Shown here one piece after another: positions 32,101 to 41,727 of a stretch of DNA of 64,000 nucleotides. The stretch spans positions 62,001-126,000 of the forward strand of contig NW_027182594.1 of the NCBI RefSeq assembly GCF_040807025.1, given 5' to 3'. Position 1 is the first letter of the stretch; each line of letters begins with the position of its first letter. The stretch comes from Struthio camelus (taxonomy: Eukaryota > Chordata > Aves > Struthioniformes > Struthionidae). The translations under genes and the position numbers were made by a program. Under the pieces are notes generated by a model. It worked only from the letters and a program-made list of their open reading frames with translations. It searched no databases and was not told where the DNA came from.

Positions 32101-35100
32101 GCGGGGCGCACCAGGACGCCTGGGCCCCCCTCCAGCCCCCTGCCCCGGACACCTGGGCCCCCCTCCAGCCCCCCGCCCCGGACGCCTGGGCCCCCCGCGG
32201 GGCGCACCAGGACGCCTGGGCCCCCCTCCAGCCCCCCCCCGGACGCCTGGGCCCCCCGTGGGGCGCACCAGGACGCCTGGGCCCCCCTCCAGCCCCCGCC
32301 CCGGACGCCTGGGCCCCCCGCGGGGCGCACCAGGACCCCCCGGCCCCCCTCCAGCCCCCCCCCGGACGCCTGGGCCCCCCTCCAGCCCCCTCCCCCGGAC
32401 GCCTGGGCCCCCCGCGGGGCGCACCAGGACGCCTGGGCCCCCCTCCAGCCCCCTCCCCCGGACGCCTGGGCCCCCCACGGGGTGCACCAGGACGCCTGGG
32501 CCCCCCCCAACCCCCCCCCGGACGCCTGGGCCCCCCTCCAGCCCCCCCCCGGACACCTGGGCCCCCCGCGGGGCGCACCAGGACGCCTGGGCCCCCCTCC
32601 AGCCCCCCCCGGACGCCTGGGCCCCCCGCGGGGCGCACCAGGACCCCCCGGCCCCCCTCCAGCCCCCCCCCGGACGCCTGGGCCCCCTCCAGCCCCCCAC
32701 CCGGACGCCTGGGCCCCCCTCCAGCCCCCCCCCGGACGCCTGGGCCCCCCGCGGGGCGCACCAGGACGCCTGGGCCCCCTCCAGCCCCCCACCCGGACGC
32801 CTGGGCCCCCCTCCAGCCCCCCCCGGACGCCTGGGCCCCCCGCGGGGCGCACCAGGACGCCTGGGCCCCCTCCAGCCCCCCACCCGGACGCCTGGGCCCC
32901 CCTCCAGCCCCCCGCCCCGGACGCCTGGGCCCCCCGCGGGGCGCACCAGGACCCCCCGGGCCCTCTCCAACCCCCTCCCCCGGACGCCTGGGCCCCCCAC
33001 GGGGCGCACCAGGACGCCTGGGCCCCCCTCCAGCCCCCTGCCCCGGACGCCTGGGCCCCCCTCCAGCGCCCCCCCCGGACGCCTGGGCCCCCCGCGGGGC
33101 GCACCAGGACGCCTGGGCCCCCCTCCAGCCCCCTCCCCCGGACGCCTGGGCCCCCCACGGGGTGCACCAGGACGCCTGGGCCCCCCCCAACCCCCCCCGG
33201 ACGCCTGGGCCCCCCTCCAGCCCCCCCCGGACGCCTGGGCCCCCCGCGGGGCGCACCAGGACGCCTGGGCCCCCCTCCAGCCCCCTCCCCCGGACGCCTG
33301 GGCCCCCCACGGGGTGCACCAGGACGCCTGGGCCCCCCCCCAACCCCCCCCGGACGCCTGGGCCCCCCGCGGGGCGCACCAGGACGCCTGGGCCCCCCTC
33401 CAGCCCCCCGCCCCGGACGCCTGGGCCCCCCGCGGGGCGCACCAGGACGCCTGGGCCCCCCTCCAGCCCCCCCCCGGACGCCTGGGCCCCCCGCGGGGCG
33501 CACCAGGACGCCTGGGCCCCCCTCCAGCCCCCCACCCGGACGCCTGGGCCCCCCTCCAGCCCCCCCCCGGACGCCTGGGCCCCCCGCGGGGCGCACCAGG
33601 ACGCAGGCCTGGGTCTCGATGCCGCAGAGCAGGACGGCGGCCAGGCCGGGCCGGGCCCGCAGCTCGGCCTCCACGGCCGGCACCAGCATGCTGAAGCAGG
33701 TCTTGGGGTGCTTGGGCAGGTCGTGGGCGCCCAGCTCGGGCACGGTGGGGCCCAGCGCCCGCGGGTGCTGCTCCGTCACCACCGCCGGCACCCCCAGCTC
33801 CCGGCACGCCTGGCGGCGCCCGTCACTGCCCGGACGCCGGGGCTCCCCCCGCCACGCCGCCCGGACGCCGGGGCCCCAGGGACCCCCGCTATGGTGCCCG
33901 GACGCCGGGGCTCCCCCGCCACGCCGCCCGGATGCCGGGGCCCCCTGCTATGGCGCCCGGATGCCAGGGCTCCCCGCCACGCCGCCCGGACGCCAGGGCC
34001 CCCCGCTATGGTGCCCAGACGCCGGGGCCCCCCGCCACGCCGCCCGGACGCCGGGGACCCAGGGACCCCCGCTATGGTGCCCGGACGCCGGGGCTCCCCC
34101 CGCCACGCCGCCCGGACACCGGGGCCCCAGGGACCCCCGCTATGGTGCCCGGACGCCGGGGCCCCCCGCCACGCCGCCCGGACGCCGGGGACCCCCGCTA
34201 TGGCACCCGGACGCCGGGGACCCCCCGCCACGCCGCCCGGATGCCAGGGCCCCCCGCTATGGTGCCCAGACGCCGGGGCCCCCCGCCACGCCGCCCGGAC
34301 GCTGGGGACCCCCGCTATGGCGCCCGGACGCCGGGGACCCCCGCCACACTGCCCGGACGCCGGGGACCCAGGGACCCCCGCTATGGCACCCGGACGCCGG
34401 GGACCCCCCGCCACGCCGCCCGGACGCCAGGGCCCCCCGCTATGGTGCCCAGACGCCGGGGCCCCCCGCCACGCCGCCCGGATGCCAGGGCCCCCCGCTA
34501 TGGTGCCCAGACGCCGGGGCCCCCCGCCACGCCGCCCGGACGCTGGGGCCCCCCGCTATGGTGCCCAGATGCCGGGGCCCCCCGCCACGCCGCCCGGACG
34601 CTGGGGCCCCCCACTATGGCACCCGGACGCCAGGGCCCCCCCACCACACCGCCCGGACGCCGGGGCCCCCCCACCATGGCGCCCGGACGCTTAGGATCCC
34701 CACCAAGCAGCTCGGACACCAGGGCCCCCCACTATGGGGCCCGGACGCCTGGGCCCCCCCGCCAAGCGGCCCGGACGCCTGGGACTCCCCCCAGGTGCAT
34801 GGGGGGGTGAGCAGGGCCACCCGGATGCCTGGGCCCCGGGAGGTGGCAGTTCACAGGGCTGGTCGGGTGCCCGGACACCTGGGTCCCTGGAGGAGCCAGT
34901 GGGGTGGAATGGGCTCACCCGGACGCCTGGGCCCCTGCGGGGCGGGGCCAGAGGGGTGCCAGGTGCCCGGACGCCTGGGCCCCTGTGGGGCGGGATGGGA
35001 CAGGGTGCCTGGACACCTGGGCCCCTGTGGGGCGGGACAGGGCGCCCGGACGCCTGGGCCCCTGTGGGGCGGGACGGGGCAGGACGGGGCACCCGGACGC

Positions 35101-38100
35101 CTGGGCCCCTGCGGGGCAGGGTGGGACGGGGCGCCCGGACACCTGGGCCCCTGCAGGGTGGGACGGGGCACCCGGACACCTGGGCCCCCGCGGGGTGGGA
35201 CGGGGCGCCTGGACGCCTGGGCCCCTGCGGGGTGGGGTCAGAGGGGTCCAGGGTGCCCGGACACCTGGGCCCCTGCAGGGCGGGATGGGGCACCCGGACA
35301 CCTGGGCCCCTGCGGGGTGGGACAGGGCGGGACGGGGCGCCCGGACGCCTGGGCCCCTGCGAGGTGGGACGGGGCGGGACGGGGCGGGACGGGGCGCCCG
35401 GACGCCTGGGCCCCTGCGGGGCGGGACGGGGCGGGACGGGGCGCCCGGACGCCTGGGCCCCCGCGGGGCGGGACGGGGCGGGATGGGGCGCCCGGACGCC
35501 TGGGCCCCCGCGGGGTGGGACAGGGCAGGACGGGGCGCCCGGACGCCTGGGCCCCTGCGGGGCGGGACGGGGCGGGACGGGGCGCCCGGACGCCTGGGCC
35601 CCCGCGGGGCGGGACGGGGCGCCCGGACGCCTGGGCCCCCGCGGGGCGGGACGGGGCGGGGCGGGGCGGGACGGGGCGCCCGGACGCCTGGGCCCCCGCG
35701 GGGCGGGACGGGTTGGGACGGGGCGCCCGGACGCCTGGGCCCCCGCGGGGCGGGACGGGGCGGGACGGGGCGGGACGGGGCGGGACGGGGCACCCGGACG
35801 CCTGGGCCCCCGCGGGGCGGGACGGGGCGGGACGGGGCGGGACGGGGCGCCCGGACGCCTGGGCCCCTGTGGGGCGGGACGGGGCGGGACGGGGCGGGAT
35901 GGGGCGCCCAGACGCCTGGGCCCCCGCGGGGCGGGACGGGGCGGGACGGGGCGCCCGGACGCCTGGGCCCCTGCAGGATGGGGCGGGACGGGACGGGGCG
36001 GGACGGGGCGCCCGGACGCCTGGGCCCCTGTGGGGCGGGACGGGGCGGGACGGGGCGGGATGGGGCGCCCAGACGCCTGGGCCCCCGCGGGGCGGGACGG
36101 GGCGGGACGGGGCGCCCGGACGCCTGGGCCCCTGCAGGATGGGGCGGGACGGGGCGCCCGGACGCCTGGGCCCCCGCGGGGCGGGACGGGGCGGGATGGG
36201 GCGCCCGGACGCCTGGGCCCCCGCGGGGTGGGACAGGGCAGGACGGGGCGCCCGGACGCCTGGGCCCCTGCGGGGTGGGACAGGGCAGGACGGGGCGCCC
36301 GGACGCCTGGGCCCCTGCGGGGCGGGACGGGGCGGGACGGGGCGCCCGGACGCCTGGGCCCCTGTGGGGCGGGACGGGGCAGGACGGGGCGCCCGGACGC
36401 CTGGGCCCCCGCGGGGCGGGACGGGGCGGGACGGGGCGGGACGGGGCGCCCGGACGCCTGGGCCCCCGCGGCGCGGGACGGGGCGGGACGGGGCGGGGCG
36501 CCCGGACGCCTGGGCCCCTGCAGGGCGGGATGGGGCACCCGGACACCTGGGCCCCTGCGGGGCGGGACGGGGCGGGACGGGGCGCCCGGACGCCTGGGCC
36601 CCCGCGGGGCGGGACGGGGCGGGGTGGGGCGCCCGGACACCTGGGCCCCTGCAGGATGGGGCGGGACGGGGCGGGACGGGGCGCCCGGACGCCTGGGCCC
36701 CTGCGAGGTGGGACGGGGCGGGACGGGGCGCCCGGACGCCTGGGCCCCTGCAGGATGGGGCGGGACGGGGCGCCCGGACGCCTGGGCCCCCGCGGGGCGG
36801 GACGGGGCGGGACGGGGGGGGACGGGGCGCCCGGACGCCTGGGCCCGCTACCTGGAGCAGGCGGGCGGCGACGGCGACGACCTGGGGGAAGAAGGCGACG
36901 CTGGGCCGGAAGCGCTCCTGCATGTCGCAGAGGAAGAGGATGCTGCTGCCCGGCGCCACCCGGCCCAGCCGGGCCCCGGCCACGGCCGCCCTGCAGCACA
37001 CGCCACGCGCCCCGCGTCAGGCGCGCGCCGGCCACACGCGTGACCGGTCCCCCCCACGTGAGCTGTCCCCGCGCACACGCGTGACCTCTCTCTGCACACG
37101 TGTGACCTCTCTCTGCACACGCCTGGCCGGTCCCCACATGTGTGTGACCTGTCCCCATGCACACGTGTGACCTCTCTCTGCACACGTGTGACCTCTCTCT
37201 GCACACGCCTGGCCGGTCCCCACATGTGTGTGACCTGTCCCCGCGCACACGCGTGGCCTCTCTCTGCACACGCGTGACCTGTCCCCCGAGCACACGCGTG
37301 ACTGGTCCCCACATGTGTGTGACCTGTCCCCATGCACACACGTGGCCTCTCTCTGCACACGCGTGACCGGTCCCCCCCCACATGACCTGTCCCCGAGCAC
37401 ACGCGTGGCCTCTCTCTGCACACGCGTGACCGGTCCCCCCCCACGTGAGCTGTCCCCGCGCACACGTGTGGCCTCTCTCTGCACACGCGTGGCCGGTCCC
37501 CCGAGCACACGCGTGGCCGGTCCCCACATGTGTGTGACCTGTCCCCGAGCACACGCGTGGCCTCTCTCTGCACACGCGTGGCCAGTCCCCACATGTGTGT
37601 GACCTGTCCCCGAGCACACGCGTGGCCTCTCTCTGCACACGCGTGACCTCTCTCTGCACACGCCTGGCCGGTCCCCCGAGCACACGCGTGGCCGGTCCCC
37701 ACATGTGTGTGACCTGTCCCCCGCGCACACGCGTGACCTCTCTCTGCACACGCCTGGCCTCTCTCTGCACACGCGTGACCGGTCCCCCCCCACGTGAGCT
37801 GTCCCCGCACACACGCGTGACGTCTCTCTGCACACGCGTGACCTCTCTCTGCACACGCGTGACCTCTCTCTGCACACGCCTGGCCTCTCTCTGCACACGC
37901 GTGACCGGTCCCCCCCCCCCACATGAGCTGTCCCCGCGCACACGCATGGCCTCTCTCTGCACACGCGTGGCCTCTCTCTGCACACGCGTGGCCGGTCCCC
38001 ACATGTGTGTGACCTGTCCCCGCGCACACGTGTGGCCTCTCTCTGCACACGCGTGACCTCTCTCTGCACACGCGTGACCTCTCTCTGCACACGCGTGACC

Positions 38101-40044
38101 GGTCCCCACATGTGTGTGACCTGTCCCCGTGCACACGCGTGGCCTCTCTCTGCACACGCGTGACCTCTCTCTGCACACGCCTGGCCGGTCCCCCAAGCAC
38201 ACGCATGACTGGTCCCCATATGTGTGACCTGTCCCCATGCACACGCGTGACCTCTCTCTGCACACGTGTGGCCGGTCCCCCCCACGTGAGCTGTCCCCGC
38301 GCACACGCGTGACCTCTCTCTGCACACGCCTGGCCTCTCTCTGCACACGCGTGGCCGGTCCCCCGAGCACACGCGTGGCCGGTCCCCACATGTGTGTGAC
38401 CTGTCCCCATGCACACGCGTGGCCTCTCTCTGCACACGCGTGACCGGTCCCCCCCACGTGAGCTGTCCCCGCGCACACGCGTGACCTCTCTCTGCACACG
38501 CCTGGCCTCTCTCTGCACACGCGTGACCGGTCCCCCCCCCCCCACATGAGCTGTCCCCGCGCACACGCATGGCCTCTCTCTGCACACGCGTGACCTCTCT
38601 CTGCACACGCGTGACCGGTCCCCCCCCACGTGAGCTGTCCCCGCGCACACGCGTGACCTCTCTCTGCACACGCGTGGCCTCTCTCTGCACACGCGTGGCC
38701 GGTCCCCACATGTGTGTGACCTGTCCCCGTGCACACGCATGGCCTCTCTCTGCACACGCGTGGCCTCTCTCTGCACACGCCTGGCCGGTCCCCCGCGCAC
38801 ACGCGTGGCCGGTCCCCACATGTGTGTGACCTGTCCCCGTGCACAGCGTGGCCTCTCTGCACACGCGTGACCGGTCCCCCGAGCACACGCGTGGCCTCTC
38901 TCTGCACACGCCTGGCTGGTCCCCCCCCCACATGAGCTGTCCCCGCGCACATGCGTGACCTCTCTCTGCACACGCGTGACCGGTCCCCCGAGCACACGCG
39001 TGGCCTCTCTCTGCACACGCGTGGCCGGTCCCCCCCCCCACATGAGCTGTCCCCGCGCACATGCGTGACCTCTCTCTGCACACGTGTGGCCGGTCCCCAC
39101 ATGTGTGTGACCTGTCCCCATGCACACACGTGGCCTCTCTCTGCACACGCGTGACCGGTCCCCCCCCACATGACCTGTCCCCGAGCACACGCGTGACCTC
39201 TCTCTGCACACGCGTGACCGGTCCCCATATGTGTCTGACCTGTCCCCGTGCACACGCGTGACCTGTCCCCACGCACACGCATGAGCTGTCCCCCTGCACC
39301 TGTGTGCATGCTACCCCGCACACACATGACCTGTCCCCACATGTGACCTGTCCCCACCCACATGCGTGACATGTCCCCACACACACGTGTCCTGCCCCCA
39401 CACCCGTGTGCGACCTGTCCCCACGTACGCGTGTGTGAGCTACCCTGCACACACGTGACCTGTCCTCACACACGTGACCGGTCCCCCCACACACGTGTGA
39501 CCGGTCCCCCCTACCCGTGACCGGTCCCCACACACATACGTGACCCAACCCCCCCATACATGTTACCTGTCCCCCCACACGTGACCCAGCCCCACACACG
39601 TGACCTGTCTCCCCACACACGTGTGACCTGCCCCCCACGCGTGACCGGTCCCACACACATACGTGACCGGTTTCCCCACACACGTGTGACCCGTCCCCAC
39701 GCACACGTGACCCAGCCCCCCGCACGTGTTACCTGTCCCCCCACGCGTGACCTGCCCCCCCACCCGACCTGTCCCCACACACATACATGTTACCGGTCTC
39801 CCCACAGGCGACCGTCTGTCCCCTCACACGTGACCCGTCTCTCCACGCACACGTGACCACTCCCCCCACACGTGACCACTCCTCCCACACGTGACCTCTC
39901 CCCCCACACGTGACCTGTCCCTCCCACACGCGACCTCTCCCCCCACACGTGACCGGTCCCCGCGCGCCGGGCCGCGTGGCCCACGTGCCCCCCCCCCCCG
40001 CGACCCCCGACCCCGCCGCCCTCCCCTCACCTGCGCGCCGCCAT
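29175..40044 (-). CDS. ISOC2: Isochorismatase domain-containing protein 2
   Basis: ISOC2 is a cytosolic or mitochondrial protein of the isochorismatase-like hydrolase fold; its physiological substrate is not established. Six exons join in perfect phase: 40031-40044, 36852-36990, 33597-33809, 31371-31441, 30669-30786 and 29175-29255. They encode 211 residues against 205 in human. The fold's key residues are visible: the Asp in [13 protein letters not shown] (exon 2), the Lys in HPKTCFSM and the Cys in [12 protein letters not shown] (both exon 3). Exon 4 gives [20 protein letters not shown], exon 5 [20 protein letters not shown] and exon 6 [20 protein letters not shown], all close to human ISOC2. 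The 11-kb gene is over 90% intronic minisatellite, yet every splice site is GT-AG and the frame is clean, so it should be functional. The promoter is a CCAAT-rich CpG island. Confidence 0.96.
29270..30655. repeat. GC-box/CACC-box minisatellite in ISOC2 intron 5
   Basis: Left part (29270-29580): short GGGGGCGGGGCTA units. From 29640 there is a higher-order unit of about 145-155 bp containing GGACAGACCGCTAAGCATGT, CTCTTGGGGGGCGTGGTTCC, GGGGCGGGGCTCCCAGG and GCTATCAGGTGGGCGGGGC. AAGCATGTCCAG or a close variant recurs about six times. Each unit carries several Sp/KLF-type boxes. Confidence 0.92.
30800..31365. repeat. Minisatellite in ISOC2 intron 4
   Basis: Units of 45-70 bp with ACCCCCCCGGTGTGGGGCAC, CCGACCCCCCCGGCGTCACC and CAGCATCACC fill the intron between exon 5 and exon 4. 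The ISOC2 sense strand is G-rich. Confidence 0.9.
31620..33597. repeat. Minisatellite in ISOC2 intron 3 carrying copies of the exon 3 donor
   Basis: Composite units of about 60-95 bp. On the minus strand each carries GGCGTCCTGGTGCGCCCCGC, whose first part equals the real exon 3 end and donor (GCGTCCTG at the exon end, then GTGCGCC, at 33597). The rest of the unit is GGGGGGCCCAGGCGTCCGGG and GGCTGGAGGGGGGCCCAGG. About 25 donor-bearing copies precede the genuine boundary. Confidence 0.93.
33820..34800. repeat. About 62-bp minisatellite in ISOC2 intron 2 (part 1)
   Basis: Units read CCGCTATGGTGCCCGGACGC, CGGGGCCCCCCGCCACGCCG and CCCGGACGC, beginning about 10 bases beyond the exon 3 acceptor. 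Grades into the next array after 34700. Confidence 0.92.
34810..36848. repeat. GGGACGGGGC / CGCCCGGACGCCTGGGCCC minisatellite in ISOC2 intron 2 (part 2)
   Basis: Each unit has one copy of CCCGGACGCCTGGGCCCC(C/T) plus GCGGGGCGGGACGGGGCGGG with a variable number of 10-bp GGGACGGGGC subunits, giving unit lengths near 50-80 bp. It abuts the exon 2 donor. Contains the shared core in reverse orientation. Confidence 0.94.
37040..39960. repeat. CTCTCTCTGCACACGCGTGACC minisatellite in ISOC2 intron 1
   Basis: About 2.9 kb. A 21-22 bp unit (CTCTCTCTGCACACGCGTGA or the TGGCC variant) alternates with GGTCCCCACATGTGTGTGAC, CTGTCCCCGCGCACACGCGT and GGTCCCCCCCCACATGAGCT. The order recurs in blocks of a few hundred bases. 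It decays after 39270 into CACACGTGACC units up to the ISOC2 promoter. Confidence 0.94.
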
Positions 40045-40395
40045 CCCCGCCGCAGCCAATCAGCGCCGGCCCCCGGCCCGGCCGGAAGCGCCCCCCGGCC
40101 CACCAATCCGCTGCGCCCGCCCGGGCTGGCCAATGGCAGGCTCCGCTCTCCCCAGGCCCCGCCCCCTCCCCCTCCCCCGCTCGCAGCCAATCAAAGCGCG
40201 CTCCTCCCGCCCCCTCCCCCCCTCCGCGGCGGCGCTCTCCCGCAAGCCCCGCCCCCGCCGCGCTTCCAGCCAATCGGAGCGCAGCGGCGGCCCCGCCACC
40301 GCCGGACGACTAAGCCACGCCCCCATGGAGCGCTGGCCAATCAGAAGAGGGGGCGGTGGCGATGACGTCATCAGCCCCTTAAAGTGCCAGGCGGA
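40045..40395. promoter_or_regulatory. ISOC2: ISOC2 CpG-island promoter with clustered CCAAT boxes
   Basis: At least six CCAAT-type boxes in one orientation (CAGCCAATCAGCG near 40055, ACCAATCC 40100, GCCAATGGC 40129, AGCCAATCAAAG 40184, AGCCAATCGG 40267, GCCAATCAGAAG 40336) and one perfect CRE (GATGACGTCATC at about 40359). Non-repetitive and directly upstream of the ISOC2 ATG; it could also drive transcription to the right. Confidence 0.7.
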
Positions 40396-40471
40396 TATTT
40401 TGGGGTTTTAACCCGGGGATGGAGAGGGGGGAGGGGCCCGGGGGGAAGGGACCCCCCCCCCACCCCGACCT

Positions 40472-40781
40472 GTTACCATGGAGACAACCCGGGGCGACCC
40501 TTGACCCCGACCCGTAGCCATGGAGACGCGGCCTAGGGGTAGCAGGGACCCCTCCCGTCCTGTTACCATGGGAACGGGCTAGCTATGGGCCCAACACCAT
40601 AGAGATCTGGTCCTCCAGGCTGCAAACCATAGAGAGATGGTCCTCCAGGCTGCAAACCATAGAGTCCTGGTCCTCCAGGATCAAAACCATAGAGATCTGG
40701 TCCTTCAAGCCCAAAACCATAGAGACCTGGTCCTCCAGATCCCAAACCATAGAGTCCTGGCCTGCCCGTTACCATGGAAAC
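40472..40781. promoter_or_regulatory. Cluster of RFX X-box-like palindromes
   Basis: GTTACCATGGAGAC (40472-40485), GTAGCCATGGAGAC (40514-40527), GTTACCATGGGAAC (40562-40575) and GTTACCATGGAAAC (40768-40781) all match the RFX X-box palindrome closely. Between the last two lie six about 31-bp units with AACCATAGAGAYCTGGTCCT that look like decayed relatives. The cluster sits between ISOC2 (minus) and IZUMO1 (plus). Confidence 0.6.
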
Positions 40782-40829
40782 ATGGCAACATCTGCCTGGG
40801 CGGGGCCAGGGTGCTGCTGGGGGCGGGGC

Positions 40830-41690
40830 AGTGCTGGGGGGCGTGGCTATGATGTGACGTGTCCATGTGGGAGGCGTGGCTGGGGCAGGAGGCGGGGGTT
40901 CCCATGGGGGCGTGGCCTATTGGGGAGGCCCTTGTTGGAGCTGTGGGGGAGTGGGTGTGGCCAAGGAGGGGCGTGTCCTACCACGGGGGTGTGGCCTAAC
41001 ACAGGGGCTTGGGCTTGTGCAAGAGCTCCTCGGGGGGAGGAGCCTAGTGGGGGGCGTGGCCTAGAGGAGGGTGTGGCCTAGAGGAGGGTGTGGCCTCATG
41101 GAGGCCCCCTCTGGGGGTGTGGCCTAGTGAGGGGGCGTGGCCTAGAGGGCAGCATGGCCTAGTGGAGGGCCCCTTGGGGGTGTGGCCTATAGAGGTATGC
41201 CCCATAGGGGCGTGGCCTATCCAGGGGGTGTGGCCTACGGGGGTGGGGACGTGGCCTAGACAGCAGCATGGCCTGGTGGTGGCCCCCCCTCAGGGGGGGC
41301 GTGGCCTAATGAGGGGGCGTTGCCTAGAGTGGAGGGGGCGTGGCCTAGCTAGGGAGGGGGCGTGGCCTATCAGCAGCAGGGTTCCCTTCAGAAGGCCGGT
41401 AGGGGCCTAGAAGGGGGCGGAGCCTGAAAGGAGGACCGGAATAGGGGCGGGGCCTGGAAGAGGGGGAGGGGCCTGGAGGAGGGCATGGCCTAGAACAGAG
41501 TGTGAGGCCCAGAAGGGGGCGTGGCCTGGAATTAGGGGGGCGTGGTCTGGAATTAGGGGGGCGTGGTCTGGAATAGGGGGCAGAGCCTGAAAGAGGGCGT
41601 GGTCTGGATTGGGGGTGTGGCCTGGAATGGGGGGTGTGGTCTGGAATGGGGGGTGTGGCCCAGAAGGGGGCGTGGCCCGTCGGCGGGCGG
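40830..41690. repeat. GGGGGCGTGGCCTAG repeat upstream of IZUMO1
   Basis: Units of 15-30 bp around GGGGGCGTGGCCTAGAGGAG and GGGTGTGGCCTGGAATGGGG end about 40 bases before the IZUMO1 start codon. Every unit holds a CACC/GC box (GGGCGTGGC) of Sp/KLF type. Confidence 0.88.
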
Positions 41691-41727
41691 TCTCCGCGGA
41701 GAAGGGCGGATGCGGCGGAGGGCGGCC

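Noticed and set aside
32482-37170. 1,562-codon plus-strand frame across ISOC2
   Set aside because: Antisense to intact ISOC2 exons and made only of array peptides (GRLGP, RTPGPP).
29175-40044. Two separate ISOC genes (N-terminal match at 36.9 kb, C-terminal matches at 29-34 kb)
   Set aside because: Splice phases join all six exons into one 211-residue protein; the distance is due to arrays.
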